14,732 nt of DNA from DASSBG01 sp035703755 (GTDB lineage Bacteria > Pseudomonadota > Gammaproteobacteria > Xanthomonadales > Rhodanobacteraceae), in assembly GCA_035703755.1 (NCBI GenBank), contig DASSXP010000120.1, forward strand, positions 1 to 14,732. The letters run 5' to 3'. Positions 1 through 8,014 of this stretch are shown here, piece by piece; position 1 is the stretch's first letter, and each line of letters opens with the position of its first letter. The notes beneath the pieces were generated by a model. The model saw nothing but the letters and a program-made list of their open reading frames with translations. It made no database searches and was not told where the DNA came from. Position numbers and translations under genes: made by a program.

Positions 1-605
1 TGCGCCAGGGCATCGGCACGCTGACCCTGTTCGCCTTCTCCAGCGAAAACTGGCAGCGGCCCAGGGACGAAGTCGCCGGCTTGATGGAGTTGTTCGTCAA
101 GGCCATCGACAAGGAGGTCGATGAATTGCATGGTTACGGCGTCAAATTGCGTTTTGTCGGCGACCTTGCCGCGTTCAGCGAAAAGCTGCGTCAGCGCATG
201 GCGGCGGCAGGCCGCCGCACCGAGGCCAACGACAAGCTCGTCGTCAACGTCTGCGTCAACTACGGTGGCCACTGGGACATCGCCCAGGCCGCGCGGCGGG
301 CTGCGGTGGCCGCCGGCAATGGCGAGTTCGCCGCCACCGATATCGACCAATCCGTGCTGGCCCGTTTCATGTGCCTGGCCGGGCAGGAGCCGCCGGATCT
401 GCTGATCCGCACCGGCGGCGAACAGCGCATCTCGAACTTCCTGCTGTGGCAGCTTGCCTACACGGAACTCCATTTCACTGATACCTTGTGGCCCGACTTC
501 GATGCCGAGGCCTTCCGCCTCGCGCTGGAGGATTTCGCCGGCAGGCAGCGACGGTATGGCAAGACCGGCGCGCAAGCGGCCAACGCCACAGGGGACGCCC
601 GCTGA
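1..605 (+). CDS. uppS: Undecaprenyl diphosphate synthase, 5' end missing
   Basis: This is the C-terminal part of a cis-prenyltransferase that adds isopentenyl units to farnesyl-PP to make the C55 lipid carrier for peptidoglycan and O-antigen synthesis. It acts in the cytoplasm at the inner membrane. The window opens inside the gene: the reading frame is continuous from base 3, and an internal ATG at 81 is not the true start. The fragment begins just before the conserved FAFSSENWQRP block, which helps bind substrate. It continues through VNYGGHWDI and the family signature RTGGEQRISNFLLWQLAY, then LHFTDTLWPDF. Compared with E. coli UppS, about 60 N-terminal residues are lost off the edge, including the catalytic Asp of the MDGNGRWA motif. 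The stop codon shares one base with the cdsA start (TGATG), so the two are probably translationally coupled. Identification is very secure. Confidence 0.96.
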   Translation, partial: RQGIGTLTLFAFSSENWQRPRDEVAGLMELFVKAIDKEVDELHGYGVKLRFVGDLAAFSEKLRQRMAAAGRRTEANDKLVVNVCVNYGGHWDIAQAARRAAVAAGNGEFAATDIDQSVLARFMCLAGQEPPDLLIRTGGEQRISNFLLWQLAYTELHFTDTLWPDFDAEAFRLALEDFAGRQRRYGKTGAQAANATGDAR

Positions 606-1420
606 TGCTACGACAACGCACCCTCACCGCTCTGGTTCTGGCGCCGCTTGCGGTCGCCGCCGTGATTTGGCTGCCGCCGGCCGGCATGGCCGTACTGTCG
701 GCGCTGGTCTTTCTGGTCGGTTTCGACGAATGGTCGCGCCTGGCCGGCTTTGGCGGCAGCGCGACCCGCGCCCTGCTGGCCTTGCTGCTGGCCGCGCTGC
801 TGGCCACGCTGTGGCACTTTGGCAGCACCGCCTTGTGGCTCGGTCTGGCCGCCATCGGGGCCGGCTGGTGGCTGCTGAGCCTTCTGTGGCTACGCCATTT
901 CAGCTTTGCCGCCGCACCGACCCGCGAAAACAGCGGGCTCAAGCTGGTCGCCGGCCTGCTGGCCCACGTCCCGGCCTGGTGCGCGCTGCAATGGCTGGTC
1001 GCGCACGGCAGCTACGGCCGCTGGTTGCTGCTGGCGCTGCTGATCATCTGGGGTGCCGACACCGGCGCCTATTTCGCCGGCAGCCACTTTGGCAAGCGCA
1101 AGCTGGCCCCGCGCGTCAGTCCGGGCAAGACCTGGGCCGGCGTGGTCGGCGCACTGGCGCTGTCGGCGCTGGTCGCGGCGGTGGGCGGCTGGCTGCTCGA
1201 TGCCAGCGCGGCCGGCATTGCCGGCCTGGTGCTGATCGCCTTGCTCACGGTGGTCGCCTCGATCGTCGGCGACCTGTTCGAGAGTCTGTTGAAGCGGCAC
1301 GCCCAGGTCAAGGATTCCGGCGCCCTGTTCCCCGGCCACGGTGGCGTGCTGGACCGGATGGACAGCGTGCTGGCCGCGTTGCCGGTATTCGCCGCCTGCC
1401 TGGCGCTGTTCGGCCCATGA
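605..1420 (+). CDS. cdsA: Phosphatidate cytidylyltransferase (CDP-diacylglycerol synthase)
   Basis: CdsA makes CDP-diacylglycerol from phosphatidic acid and CTP, the branch point for all major phospholipids. It is an inner-membrane enzyme. The 271-aa product is mostly hydrophobic helices, fitting the multi-span family. Near the C-terminus it has the complete family signature: SLLKRHAQVKDSG followed by FPGHGGVLDRMD, with the conserved Lys-Asp and the HGGxxDRxD metal/CTP site. An earlier ADTGAYFAGSHFGKRKL block is also typical. The start at 605 is chosen because its ATG shares a base with the uppS stop and gives the usual family length. Longer in-frame upstream starts would run deep into uppS. 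The 3' end overlaps dxr by four bases (ATGA). This is a standard housekeeping gene with nothing unusual visible. Confidence 0.96.
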   Translation: MLRQRTLTALVLAPLAVAAVIWLPPAGMAVLSALVFLVGFDEWSRLAGFGGSATRALLALLLAALLATLWHFGSTALWLGLAAIGAGWWLLSLLWLRHFSFAAAPTRENSGLKLVAGLLAHVPAWCALQWLVAHGSYGRWLLLALLIIWGADTGAYFAGSHFGKRKLAPRVSPGKTWAGVVGALALSALVAAVGGWLLDASAAGIAGLVLIALLTVVASIVGDLFESLLKRHAQVKDSGALFPGHGGVLDRMDSVLAALPVFAACLALFGP

Positions 1421-2598
1421 GACAGATCGCCGTTCTCGGCGCTACCGGATCGATCGGCAGCAGCACACTGGACGTGATCGCGCGCCATCCCGGACGCTTT
1501 CGCGCATCGATCCTGAGCGCCCATCGCAACGTCACCGCGCTGGCGGATTTGTGCGTCCGCTTTCGCCCCGATCTCGCACTGATCGCCGACCCGTCGCAGC
1601 AAGACGCGCTGGCCGCCGCCCTGGCCGAGCGCGGCGTCCACTGCGACATCGGCGCCGGCCCCGCCGCGCTCGATGCCGCGGCCGCCTCATCCGCCTGCGA
1701 CACCGTGGTGGCCGCCATCGTCGGCGCCGCCGGCCTGCCCTCGACCCTCGCGGCTGCGCGCGCCGGCAAACGATTGTTGCTGGCCAACAAGGAATCGGTG
1801 GTGATGGCCGGGCCGCTGTTGCTGGCCGCCGTCGAAGCCGGCGGCGGCGAACTGATCCCGGTCGACTCGGAGCACAATGCGCTGTTCCAATGCCTGCCGG
1901 GCGGCCGCCCCGACCTCGACCGCGCCGGCGTCAAGCGCCTGATCCTGACCGCCTCGGGCGGCCCGTTCCGCGGTCGCCGCCGCGATGCGCTGGCTCAGGT
2001 GACGCCCGATCAAGCCTGCGCCCACCCCAAATGGTCGATGGGGCGCAAGATCTCGGTCGACTCGGCCACCTTGATGAACAAGGGGCTGGAGGTGATCGAG
2101 GCCCACCACCTGTTCGGCGCCGCGCCCGAACGCATCGAGGTCGTGGTCCACCCCGACTCCATTGTGCACTCGCTGGTCGAATACGCCGATGGCTCGCAAC
2201 TGGCGCAACTCGGCAACCCCGACATGCGCACCGCGCTGGCACAGGCGCTGGCCTGGCCGGAACGGATCGAGGCCGGGGTCGCGCCGCTCGATCTCGCCGC
2301 GCTCGGTGCCCTGCGCTTCGAGGCACCCGACACCGACACCTTCCGCTGCCTGCCGCTGGCCTGGGCCGCGCTGCGCGAGGGGGGGGATGCACCGACCCTG
2401 CTCAACGCCGCCAACGAGGTGGCGGTCGCCGCCTTTCTGGACCAGCGCCTGCCCTTCCTCGCCATCAGCGAGGTGATCGAGGCCACTTTGAACGCCGTGG
2501 CGGCGGAACCGGTGCGCGATATTGACGGTCTGATTCAGCGTGATTTAACGGCGCGATCGGCGGCAAACCGTATCATTGAGCGCCATTACACCCCATGA
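1417..2598 (+). CDS. dxr: 1-deoxy-D-xylulose 5-phosphate reductoisomerase
   Basis: Dxr performs the first committed step of the MEP isoprenoid pathway, converting DXP to 2-C-methyl-D-erythritol 4-phosphate with NADPH and a divalent metal. The 393-aa length is close to the E. coli enzyme (398). The N-terminal NADPH-binding loop GATGSIGSST lies at residues 8-17. LLANKESVVMAG is near 121-132. The metal ligands lie in IPVDSEHNA (Asp150, Glu152) and NKGLE (Glu225). The substrate-binding HPKWSMGRKISVDSATLM is at 203-220, and VVHPDSIVHSLVEYADGSQ is at 243-261. The ATG overlaps the cdsA stop in an ATGA junction. Its product feeds the UppS substrate pool, which fits the position two genes downstream of uppS. 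A run of eight G residues (2379-2386) lies in the coding sequence with the frame intact. Confidence 0.97.
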   Translation: MRQIAVLGATGSIGSSTLDVIARHPGRFRASILSAHRNVTALADLCVRFRPDLALIADPSQQDALAAALAERGVHCDIGAGPAALDAAAASSACDTVVAAIVGAAGLPSTLAAARAGKRLLLANKESVVMAGPLLLAAVEAGGGELIPVDSEHNALFQCLPGGRPDLDRAGVKRLILTASGGPFRGRRRDALAQVTPDQACAHPKWSMGRKISVDSATLMNKGLEVIEAHHLFGAAPERIEVVVHPDSIVHSLVEYADGSQLAQLGNPDMRTALAQALAWPERIEAGVAPLDLAALGALRFEAPDTDTFRCLPLAWAALREGGDAPTLLNAANEVAVAAFLDQRLPFLAISEVIEATLNAVAAEPVRDIDGLIQRDLTARSAANRIIERHYTP

Positions 2599-2629
2599 CG
2601 CAGGCCAGCCCCTGCCGGATGCCTTGATT

Positions 2630-3970
2630 GTGAGCGAATTTTTCGGTTCCGTCTGGTGGTTGATCGTCACCCTGGGACTCTTGGTGACCTTCCACGAGTT
2701 CGGCCATTTCTGGGTCGCGCGCCGCTGTGGCGTCAAGGTGCTGCGCTTCTCGGTCGGCTTTGGCCGCGCGCTGTGGAAGCGCAGCGGCCGCGACGGCACC
2801 GAGTACTGGATCGCGATGATCCCGCTCGGCGGCTACGTGAAGTTTCTCGACGCCCGCGAAGGCGAGGTCGAACCGGGCGAGGCGGCGCAGGAGTTCACCG
2901 GCAAGCCGGTGTGGCAGCGCATCGCCATCGTGGCGGCCGGGCCGGCGTTCAACCTGATTTTCGCGGTGGCCGCCTTCTGGCTGATGTTCAGCGTCGGCAA
3001 GCCGGATTTCGCCCCGATTCTGGGCCAGCCCAGCGGCATCGCGGCCGGAGCCGGCGTCGCCGCCGGCGACCGCATCCTGGCCATCGACGGCACTCCGGTC
3101 GCCACCTGGACCGGCGCATTGGATGCCCTCACCGACGACCTGCTGCTGCGCAACCCGGCCACGCTGACACTGCGCAACGCGGCCGGCCAGCAACGCGACG
3201 TGACCTTGCCGCTGCAACAGCTGCCGGCCGATACCGGCATGGAGCAAGCGTTCGGCCAGTTGGGTCTCAAGCTGTCGCCACCCGCAGCCATTGCGGCCAA
3301 GGTGATGGCGGATTCCCCCGCCGCCCAAGCCGGCCTGCGCGACGGCGACCGCATCCTCGCCATCAATGGCGAGAAAATCGCCAACTTTGCTGAAATCGGC
3401 CCCATCATCGGCAAACATGCTGCCAAATCGCCCGCGCTGGACTTCACCATCCTGCGCGACGGTCAGCGCCTCGGCGTTACCGTGACGGCCGCCTGGCGCC
3501 ACCCGGACGCCGGCCCCGCGCGCTGGATCATCGGCATTGCGCCACCCGACACCGAGCGCGCCACCCTGCGCTACGGGCCGCTGCACGCCCTGGGCGCCGC
3601 GTTTGCCACCACCTGGGACAAGGCCGCCACCACCTTCCGCATGATCGGCGGCATGCTCACCGGGCAAGCCTCGACCAAGAACCTGTCCGGCGTCATTACC
3701 ATCGCCCAGGTCGCCAATACCAGCGCCCACATGGGCCTGGCCTGGTTCCTGGAGTTCCTCGGTCTGATCTCGCTCAGCCTGGCGGTGCTGAACCTGTTGC
3801 CGATCCCGCTCTTGGACGGCGGACACCTGCTGTATTACCTTATCGAGATAATCAAGGGCAGTCCCGTGAGCGAACGCACCATGATCGCCGGCCAGTATCT
3901 TGGCATGGCGCTACTGGCGGCGCTGATGGGGTTGGCTTTTTACAATGACATCCTGCGCCTGGTTTCCTGA
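2630..3970 (+). CDS. rseP: Site-2 intramembrane zinc metalloprotease RseP
   Basis: RseP cleaves membrane-spanning substrates such as the anti-sigma factor RseA (second cut, releasing sigma-E) and leftover signal peptides. It is an inner-membrane enzyme. From a GTG at 2630 the protein is 446 aa, close to E. coli (450). The zinc motif HEFGH then falls at residues 22-26, the same place as in E. coli, which is why I prefer this start. In-frame TTG codons at 2576 and 2624 are alternatives, and no strong Shine-Dalgarno decides. The first membrane span carries HEFGH. Two PDZ domains follow, recognised by AGAGVAAGDRILAIDG and AAQAGLRDGDRILAING. The C-terminal catalytic span has NLLPIPLLDGGHLL, with Asn388 and Asp396 equivalent to the E. 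coli third zinc ligand region. Its placement just before bamA links stress sensing to outer-membrane assembly. Confidence 0.95.
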   Translation: MSEFFGSVWWLIVTLGLLVTFHEFGHFWVARRCGVKVLRFSVGFGRALWKRSGRDGTEYWIAMIPLGGYVKFLDAREGEVEPGEAAQEFTGKPVWQRIAIVAAGPAFNLIFAVAAFWLMFSVGKPDFAPILGQPSGIAAGAGVAAGDRILAIDGTPVATWTGALDALTDDLLLRNPATLTLRNAAGQQRDVTLPLQQLPADTGMEQAFGQLGLKLSPPAAIAAKVMADSPAAQAGLRDGDRILAINGEKIANFAEIGPIIGKHAAKSPALDFTILRDGQRLGVTVTAAWRHPDAGPARWIIGIAPPDTERATLRYGPLHALGAAFATTWDKAATTFRMIGGMLTGQASTKNLSGVITIAQVANTSAHMGLAWFLEFLGLISLSLAVLNLLPIPLLDGGHLLYYLIEIIKGSPVSERTMIAGQYLGMALLAALMGLAFYNDILRLVS

Positions 3971-4022
3971 GCCCGGCGCTCGACTTTTTCGCCTTGCGAT
4001 CCACCTTTTTCCGGAATCGACG

Positions 4023-6386
4023 ATGAAACGTATCGCCGCACTGATCCTGTTTGCCTGCCTCACCGCCCCAGCGTACGCGGCATTCGATCCTTTCGTCGTC
4101 ACCGACATTCGCATCGACGGCCTGGAGCGCATCTCCGCCGGCACCTTGCTGACCTACCTGCCGGTGCAAAAAGGCGACACGCTGACCGAGAGCGACGCCC
4201 AGAAGGCCATCCGGGCGCTGTTCCGGACCGGCTTCTTCAGCGACATCAAGCTGGATCGCCAGGGCGGCATCCTGGTGGTGCACGTCACCGAGCGGCCAGC
4301 CATCTCCAAGCTGACCCTGCGCGGCAACAAGGACATCAAGAGCGAAGACCTGCTGAAGGGCCTGAAGAGCATGGGCATCGCCGAAGGCGAGACCTTCGAC
4401 CGCCTGTCGCTGGACCGCATGACCCAGGAGTTGATCACCCAGTACTACAACCGTGGCAAGTACAACGTCTCGGTCGAACCGCACGTGATCAAGCTCGACC
4501 GCAACCGCGTCACCCTCGACATCGACATCAAGGAAGGCAAGGCAGCCAAGATCAAGGACATCAACCTCGTCGGCAACTACGCCTACCCCGATGCCCTGAT
4601 CCGCAAAAGCTTTGAATCGGGCACCACCAACATGGGTTCCTGGTACAGCAAGAACGACCAGTACTCGCGCGAGAAGCTGTCCGGCGACCTCGAAAAACTG
4701 TCCAACTTCTACCTGAACCGCGGCTACGCCAACTTTGCGATCGACTCCACCCAGGTGACGATCAGCCCCGACAAGCGCGCCATGTACATCGACGCCGATG
4801 TCAACGAGGGCGAGATCTACCACATCAGCGAGGTCAAGCTGCTGGGTAATCTGGTGCTTCCCGAGAAGACCATCGACAACGTGGTCTATGTCAAAAAGGG
4901 CCAGCGCTTCTCGCGGGCGCTGATCGAGGTGACCAAGAACACCATCCAGGGCCTGCTGGCCAATATCGGCTACGCCTTCGCCGAAGTGACCCCGATCCCC
5001 AAGCTCGACAACGAGAAACACGAAGTCGCGGTCAGCTTCTACGTCAAGCCGGGCGCGCGCGTGTACGTGCGGCGGATCAATTTCAACGGCAACACCCGCA
5101 CCGAGGACGAGGTCATCCGGCGTGAAATGCGCCAGCTCGAAGGCGCCTGGTACGCGCAGTCCGCGATTGACCGCTCCAAGGCACGCCTGCTCCGCCTCGG
5201 CTACTTCAAGAGCGTCGACATCGACACCAAGCCGGTGCCCGGCAGCAACGATCAGGTCGATCTCAACATCAAGGTCGAAGAGCAATCGGCCGGCAGCCTG
5301 ATGGTTGGCGTCGGCTACTCCCAGCTCGACGGCATCATCGGCACCTTCTCGGTGTCACAAAACAACTTCCTCGGCACCGGCCGCGCTTTCAACGCCAACG
5401 TCCAGCGCAGCTCCTACATGGAGCAGTACAACGTCGGTTACGTCGATCCGTATTTCACCGATTCGGGCGTCAGCCTGGCCTACAACCTGCAATGGAGCAA
5501 GCTCGACCGCGGCGACGCCAATCTCGCCAACTATCTCTACAGCGTGCGTTCGTTCTCGACCCTGCTCGGCGTGCCGATCAGCGAGACCGACTCGGTCAGC
5601 GTCGGTCTCGGCATCGGCAGCCAGCGCATCAACACCTTCGTCGGCGGCACCCCGGATGTGCTGATCGACTACATCAACGAGCTGAACCACAAGACCATCC
5701 ACTCGTGGACCGCCAATCTCGGCTGGGGCCACGACACCCGCGACCGCTACTTCCTGCCGACCCGTGGTGGTGCGCAGTATGTCTCGGCCGAGATCGCCCT
5801 GCCGGGTTCCACCGTGCAGTACGGCAAGCTGTACTACAACATCAACCACTACTGGCGCTTGCCGGCCGGTTTCGTGCTGTACACCTCCGGCACCGTCGGC
5901 TACGGCGACACCTACGGCCGCGACAAGGACCGCGGCTACCCATTCTGGGAGAACTACTTCGCCGGCGGCGTGGGCGACGTGCGCGGCTTCCAGGACAACA
6001 CCCTCGGCCCGCGCGTCTGCATCGGCGCCGATGCCGACGGCAACCCGATCATTCCGGACGCCAACGACAAGTGCTCCGGCTCCTACTACGCGCAACCGAT
6101 CGGCGGCTCTTTCAAGGTGCTCGGCAAGGCGGAGCTGTACTTCCCGATCCGCGCGCTGGAGGAAAGCGGCACCGCGCGCATCGGCGCATTCGTCGATTTC
6201 GGCAACGTGTTCAAGGACGCGCACAGCTTTGATTCCAAGGACCTCCGCGCCTCGGCCGGCATTGCCTTGCAATGGCGCGCGCCGGTGGGTCCCATCTCGA
6301 TCAGCTTTGCGCAGCCGCTGCGTTACAAGGATTCGGACCGCCATTACTTCGAACGCATTCAGTTCACCTTCGGCACCCAGTTCTAA
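4023..6386 (+). CDS. bamA: Outer membrane protein assembly factor BamA
   Basis: BamA is the Omp85 barrel that folds and inserts outer-membrane proteins. The 787-aa product begins with a 19-residue signal peptide ending AYA. Five POTRA domains follow (roughly residues 22-421), then a 16-strand barrel to the C-terminus. POTRA hallmarks include repeated VxxIxxxG openings and RALFRTGFFSDI. The L6-loop motif VRGF is at residues 653-656, and the last strand ends in a terminal Phe (FERIQFTFGTQF), as expected of a beta-signal. The start has GGAA six bases upstream. A 52-base gap separates it from rseP and a 63-base gap from skp. Oddity: the only two cysteines of the mature protein (Cys666, Cys684) flank an Asp-rich stretch just after VRGF. 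They probably form the L6 disulfide known in E. coli BamA, here with a different loop sequence. Confidence 0.97.
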   Translation: MKRIAALILFACLTAPAYAAFDPFVVTDIRIDGLERISAGTLLTYLPVQKGDTLTESDAQKAIRALFRTGFFSDIKLDRQGGILVVHVTERPAISKLTLRGNKDIKSEDLLKGLKSMGIAEGETFDRLSLDRMTQELITQYYNRGKYNVSVEPHVIKLDRNRVTLDIDIKEGKAAKIKDINLVGNYAYPDALIRKSFESGTTNMGSWYSKNDQYSREKLSGDLEKLSNFYLNRGYANFAIDSTQVTISPDKRAMYIDADVNEGEIYHISEVKLLGNLVLPEKTIDNVVYVKKGQRFSRALIEVTKNTIQGLLANIGYAFAEVTPIPKLDNEKHEVAVSFYVKPGARVYVRRINFNGNTRTEDEVIRREMRQLEGAWYAQSAIDRSKARLLRLGYFKSVDIDTKPVPGSNDQVDLNIKVEEQSAGSLMVGVGYSQLDGIIGTFSVSQNNFLGTGRAFNANVQRSSYMEQYNVGYVDPYFTDSGVSLAYNLQWSKLDRGDANLANYLYSVRSFSTLLGVPISETDSVSVGLGIGSQRINTFVGGTPDVLIDYINELNHKTIHSWTANLGWGHDTRDRYFLPTRGGAQYVSAEIALPGSTVQYGKLYYNINHYWRLPAGFVLYTSGTVGYGDTYGRDKDRGYPFWENYFAGGVGDVRGFQDNTLGPRVCIGADADGNPIIPDANDKCSGSYYAQPIGGSFKVLGKAELYFPIRALEESGTARIGAFVDFGNVFKDAHSFDSKDLRASAGIALQWRAPVGPISISFAQPLRYKDSDRHYFERIQFTFGTQF

Positions 6387-6401
6387 ACGGTTAAGATGGA
6401 C

Positions 6402-6420
6402 CCGGCGCATGGCGCGCCGG
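6402..6420 (+). promoter_or_regulatory. Intercistronic hairpin between bamA and skp
   Basis: A perfect 7-bp inverted repeat, CCGGCGC (6402-6408) and GCGCCGG (6414-6420), encloses a 5-base loop. It lies 15 bases after the bamA stop and 29 bases before the chosen skp start. All seven pairs are G-C, so the RNA stem should be stable. No T-tract follows, so it does not look like an intrinsic terminator. An mRNA-stability or partial-attenuation role is my inference. It could simply reflect high GC content. Confidence 0.45.
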
Positions 6421-6435
6421 CACACGGGCCGAACC

Positions 6436-6440
6436 GGGAG
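6436..6440 (+). promoter_or_regulatory. Shine-Dalgarno site that decides the skp start
   Basis: GGGAG ends nine bases before the ATG at 6450. This supports 6450 as the start rather than the in-frame ATG at 6396. Starting at 6396 would put the bamA-skp hairpin inside the coding region and would place a hydrophilic stretch before the signal peptide. Confidence 0.55.
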
Positions 6441-6449
6441 AATGGGCAT

Positions 6450-6992
6450 ATGCGGGCGGCATGGCGACAACCCCTGGCAGCGCTGCTGGCATGCATGCTG
6501 GCAGCGGCCGCCTCGTCAACCCCAGCGCAACAACCCGCCACCCGCATCGGCTACGTGGACATGAAACGCCTGCTCGACCAAGCCCCCCAGGTACTGCAAG
6601 CGCGACAACGCCTGCAACGCGAATTCGCCAGCCGCGACGCCAGTCTCGGCAAGGACGAGACGCGACTGGAAGCCCTCAAGGCGGATCTGACCGCCTCCCG
6701 CGCCCAGCTCTCCGCCAGCGAGATCACCCAGCGCCAGCAAGCGATTGACGTCCTCGCCGGCAGTGTCCGCCGGGCGCGCGAGCGGATGCAGGCGGAGCTC
6801 AAGGATCGCAGCGCGCAAGAACTCGACAAGAGCTGGCAAACCATCAGCAATGCTGCGGTCGAGTACGCCCGCAGCCACCACTTCGATCTGGTACTGCCGA
6901 GCCCGGTCATCTATGCCAGCCCACGCATCGATATCACCGACGCCGTGCTGGCCGAGTTGCGCAAGCAAGCGACCGGCTCGACACCGCCATGA
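6450..6992 (+). CDS. skp: Periplasmic chaperone Skp/OmpH family
   Basis: Skp is a trimeric 'jellyfish' chaperone that holds unfolded outer-membrane proteins in the periplasm and delivers them to the Bam complex. From the ATG at 6450 the protein is 180 aa. It has a positively charged N-terminus and a hydrophobic signal segment (residues about 7-21), with cleavage likely around 21-26. The OmpH-type start of the mature body, IGYVDMKRLL, comes next. A long charged alpha-helical, coiled-coil-prone region (about residues 45-130) follows. The family-typical end has FDLVLPSPVIYAS and IDITDAVLAELRK, matching the return strand and last helix of Skp. It lies directly after bamA, its functional partner. 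Its stop overlaps the lpxD start (ATGA). Sequence identity within this family is low, so the call rests on architecture, the C-terminal motif and position. Confidence 0.9.
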   Translation: MRAAWRQPLAALLACMLAAAASSTPAQQPATRIGYVDMKRLLDQAPQVLQARQRLQREFASRDASLGKDETRLEALKADLTASRAQLSASEITQRQQAIDVLAGSVRRARERMQAELKDRSAQELDKSWQTISNAAVEYARSHHFDLVLPSPVIYASPRIDITDAVLAELRKQATGSTPP

Positions 6993-8014
6993 CATCCCCT
7001 TCCTGGCTGCTGGGTGAACTGGCGCAGCGCTTCGCCCTGCCGCTGCATGGCGACCCGTCGATTCGCATCAATGGCGTGGCCCCGCTCGCTCGCGCGCGCG
7101 CGGACGAACTCGGTTTTCTCACCTCGAAGCGCCATCTGTCTGCACTGGAATCGAGCCAGGCCGGCGCCGCCATCGTCACCGAAGCGCACCTGGGCACCGG
7201 TCACAGCGCCAAGCTGGTGGCGCACGATCCAATGGCGGCCTTCGCCCGTATCGCGGCGCTGTTTGAGCCACACCATCCAGGCCCGCGCGGCGTACACCCG
7301 AGCGCCGTGATCGCCGCCGATGCCAGCATCCACCCCGACGCAGTCATCGGGCCATTCTGCGTGGTCGAATCCGGCAGCCGCATCGACGCCGGTGCCGAAC
7401 TGGTTTCGCAGGTCCACGTCGGCCCCGATTGCGTGGTTGGCGCCCACTGCCGGCTGCTGCCGCGCGTCACTCTGGTGACCCGCGTCAGGCTCGGCCAGCG
7501 GGTGCTGATCCACCCCGGCGCGGTGCTGGGATCGGATGGCTTCGGCCTCGCCTTCGATCAAGGCGCCTGGCTCAAGGTGCCGCAGCTCGGCGGCGTGGTG
7601 ATTGGCGATGACTGCGAAATCGGCAGCAATTCGACCATCGACCGCGGCGCACTCGACGACACCGTACTGGAACAAGATGTCCGGCTCGACAATCTGGTGC
7701 ACATTGCCCACAACGTGCACATCGGCGCCCACACCGCCATCGCCGGCTGTGCTGCCGTCGCCGGCAGCGCCCACATTGGCCGCTACTGTCTGATTGGCGG
7801 CGCCGCCGGCATCCTGGGCCACATTGAAATCACCGACCGGGTTACGATTACCGCCATGAGCCTGGTCAGCCATTCCATCCGCGAGCCGGGCGAGTATTCT
7901 TCCGGCACGCCGCTGGAGCAAAACCGGCGCTGGCGCCGCAACGCCGTGCGCATCAAGCAACTGGACGAACTGGCGCGCCGCGTGGCGCGGCTGGAAACGG
8001 AATCGAAACCATGA
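6989..8014 (+). CDS. lpxD: UDP-3-O-(3-hydroxyacyl)glucosamine N-acyltransferase
   Basis: LpxD adds the second 3-hydroxyacyl chain, from acyl-ACP, to the 2-amino group of UDP-3-O-acyl-glucosamine in lipid A synthesis. It is a soluble cytoplasmic trimer. At 341 aa it equals the E. coli length. The N-terminal uridine-binding domain covers about residues 1-100, including the LGFLTSKRHLSAL region. It is followed by a left-handed beta-helix of hexapeptide repeats (about 100-290) and a C-terminal helix. GSDGFGLAF and IGSNSTIDRG are family signatures. The catalytic histidine is His241 in HIAHNVHIG (His239 in E. coli). The position matching E. coli Met290, linked to acyl length, appears to be Leu292. 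That alignment is by eye. Both ends overlap neighbours through ATGA junctions. Confidence 0.96.
   Translation: MTSPSWLLGELAQRFALPLHGDPSIRINGVAPLARARADELGFLTSKRHLSALESSQAGAAIVTEAHLGTGHSAKLVAHDPMAAFARIAALFEPHHPGPRGVHPSAVIAADASIHPDAVIGPFCVVESGSRIDAGAELVSQVHVGPDCVVGAHCRLLPRVTLVTRVRLGQRVLIHPGAVLGSDGFGLAFDQGAWLKVPQLGGVVIGDDCEIGSNSTIDRGALDDTVLEQDVRLDNLVHIAHNVHIGAHTAIAGCAAVAGSAHIGRYCLIGGAAGILGHIEITDRVTITAMSLVSHSIREPGEYSSGTPLEQNRRWRRNAVRIKQLDELARRVARLETESKP

Noticed and set aside
2522..2547. TTGACG with a downstream GATTTA as a promoter for rseP
   Set aside because: The spacer is about 14 bases, too short, and the sequence lies within dxr coding sequence.
3941..3946. TACAAT as a -10 box for bamA
   Set aside because: No -35 or sigma-E-type element at the right distance.
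3852..5285. Long - strand open frame (477 aa) opposite rseP and bamA
   Set aside because: It is antisense to strongly conserved genes, and its residue content is the low-complexity mirror of GC-rich codons. No recognisable motif or start context is present.
5355..6470. Long - strand open frame (371 aa) opposite the bamA barrel
   Set aside because: A shadow frame of GC-rich coding DNA, with no family resemblance.
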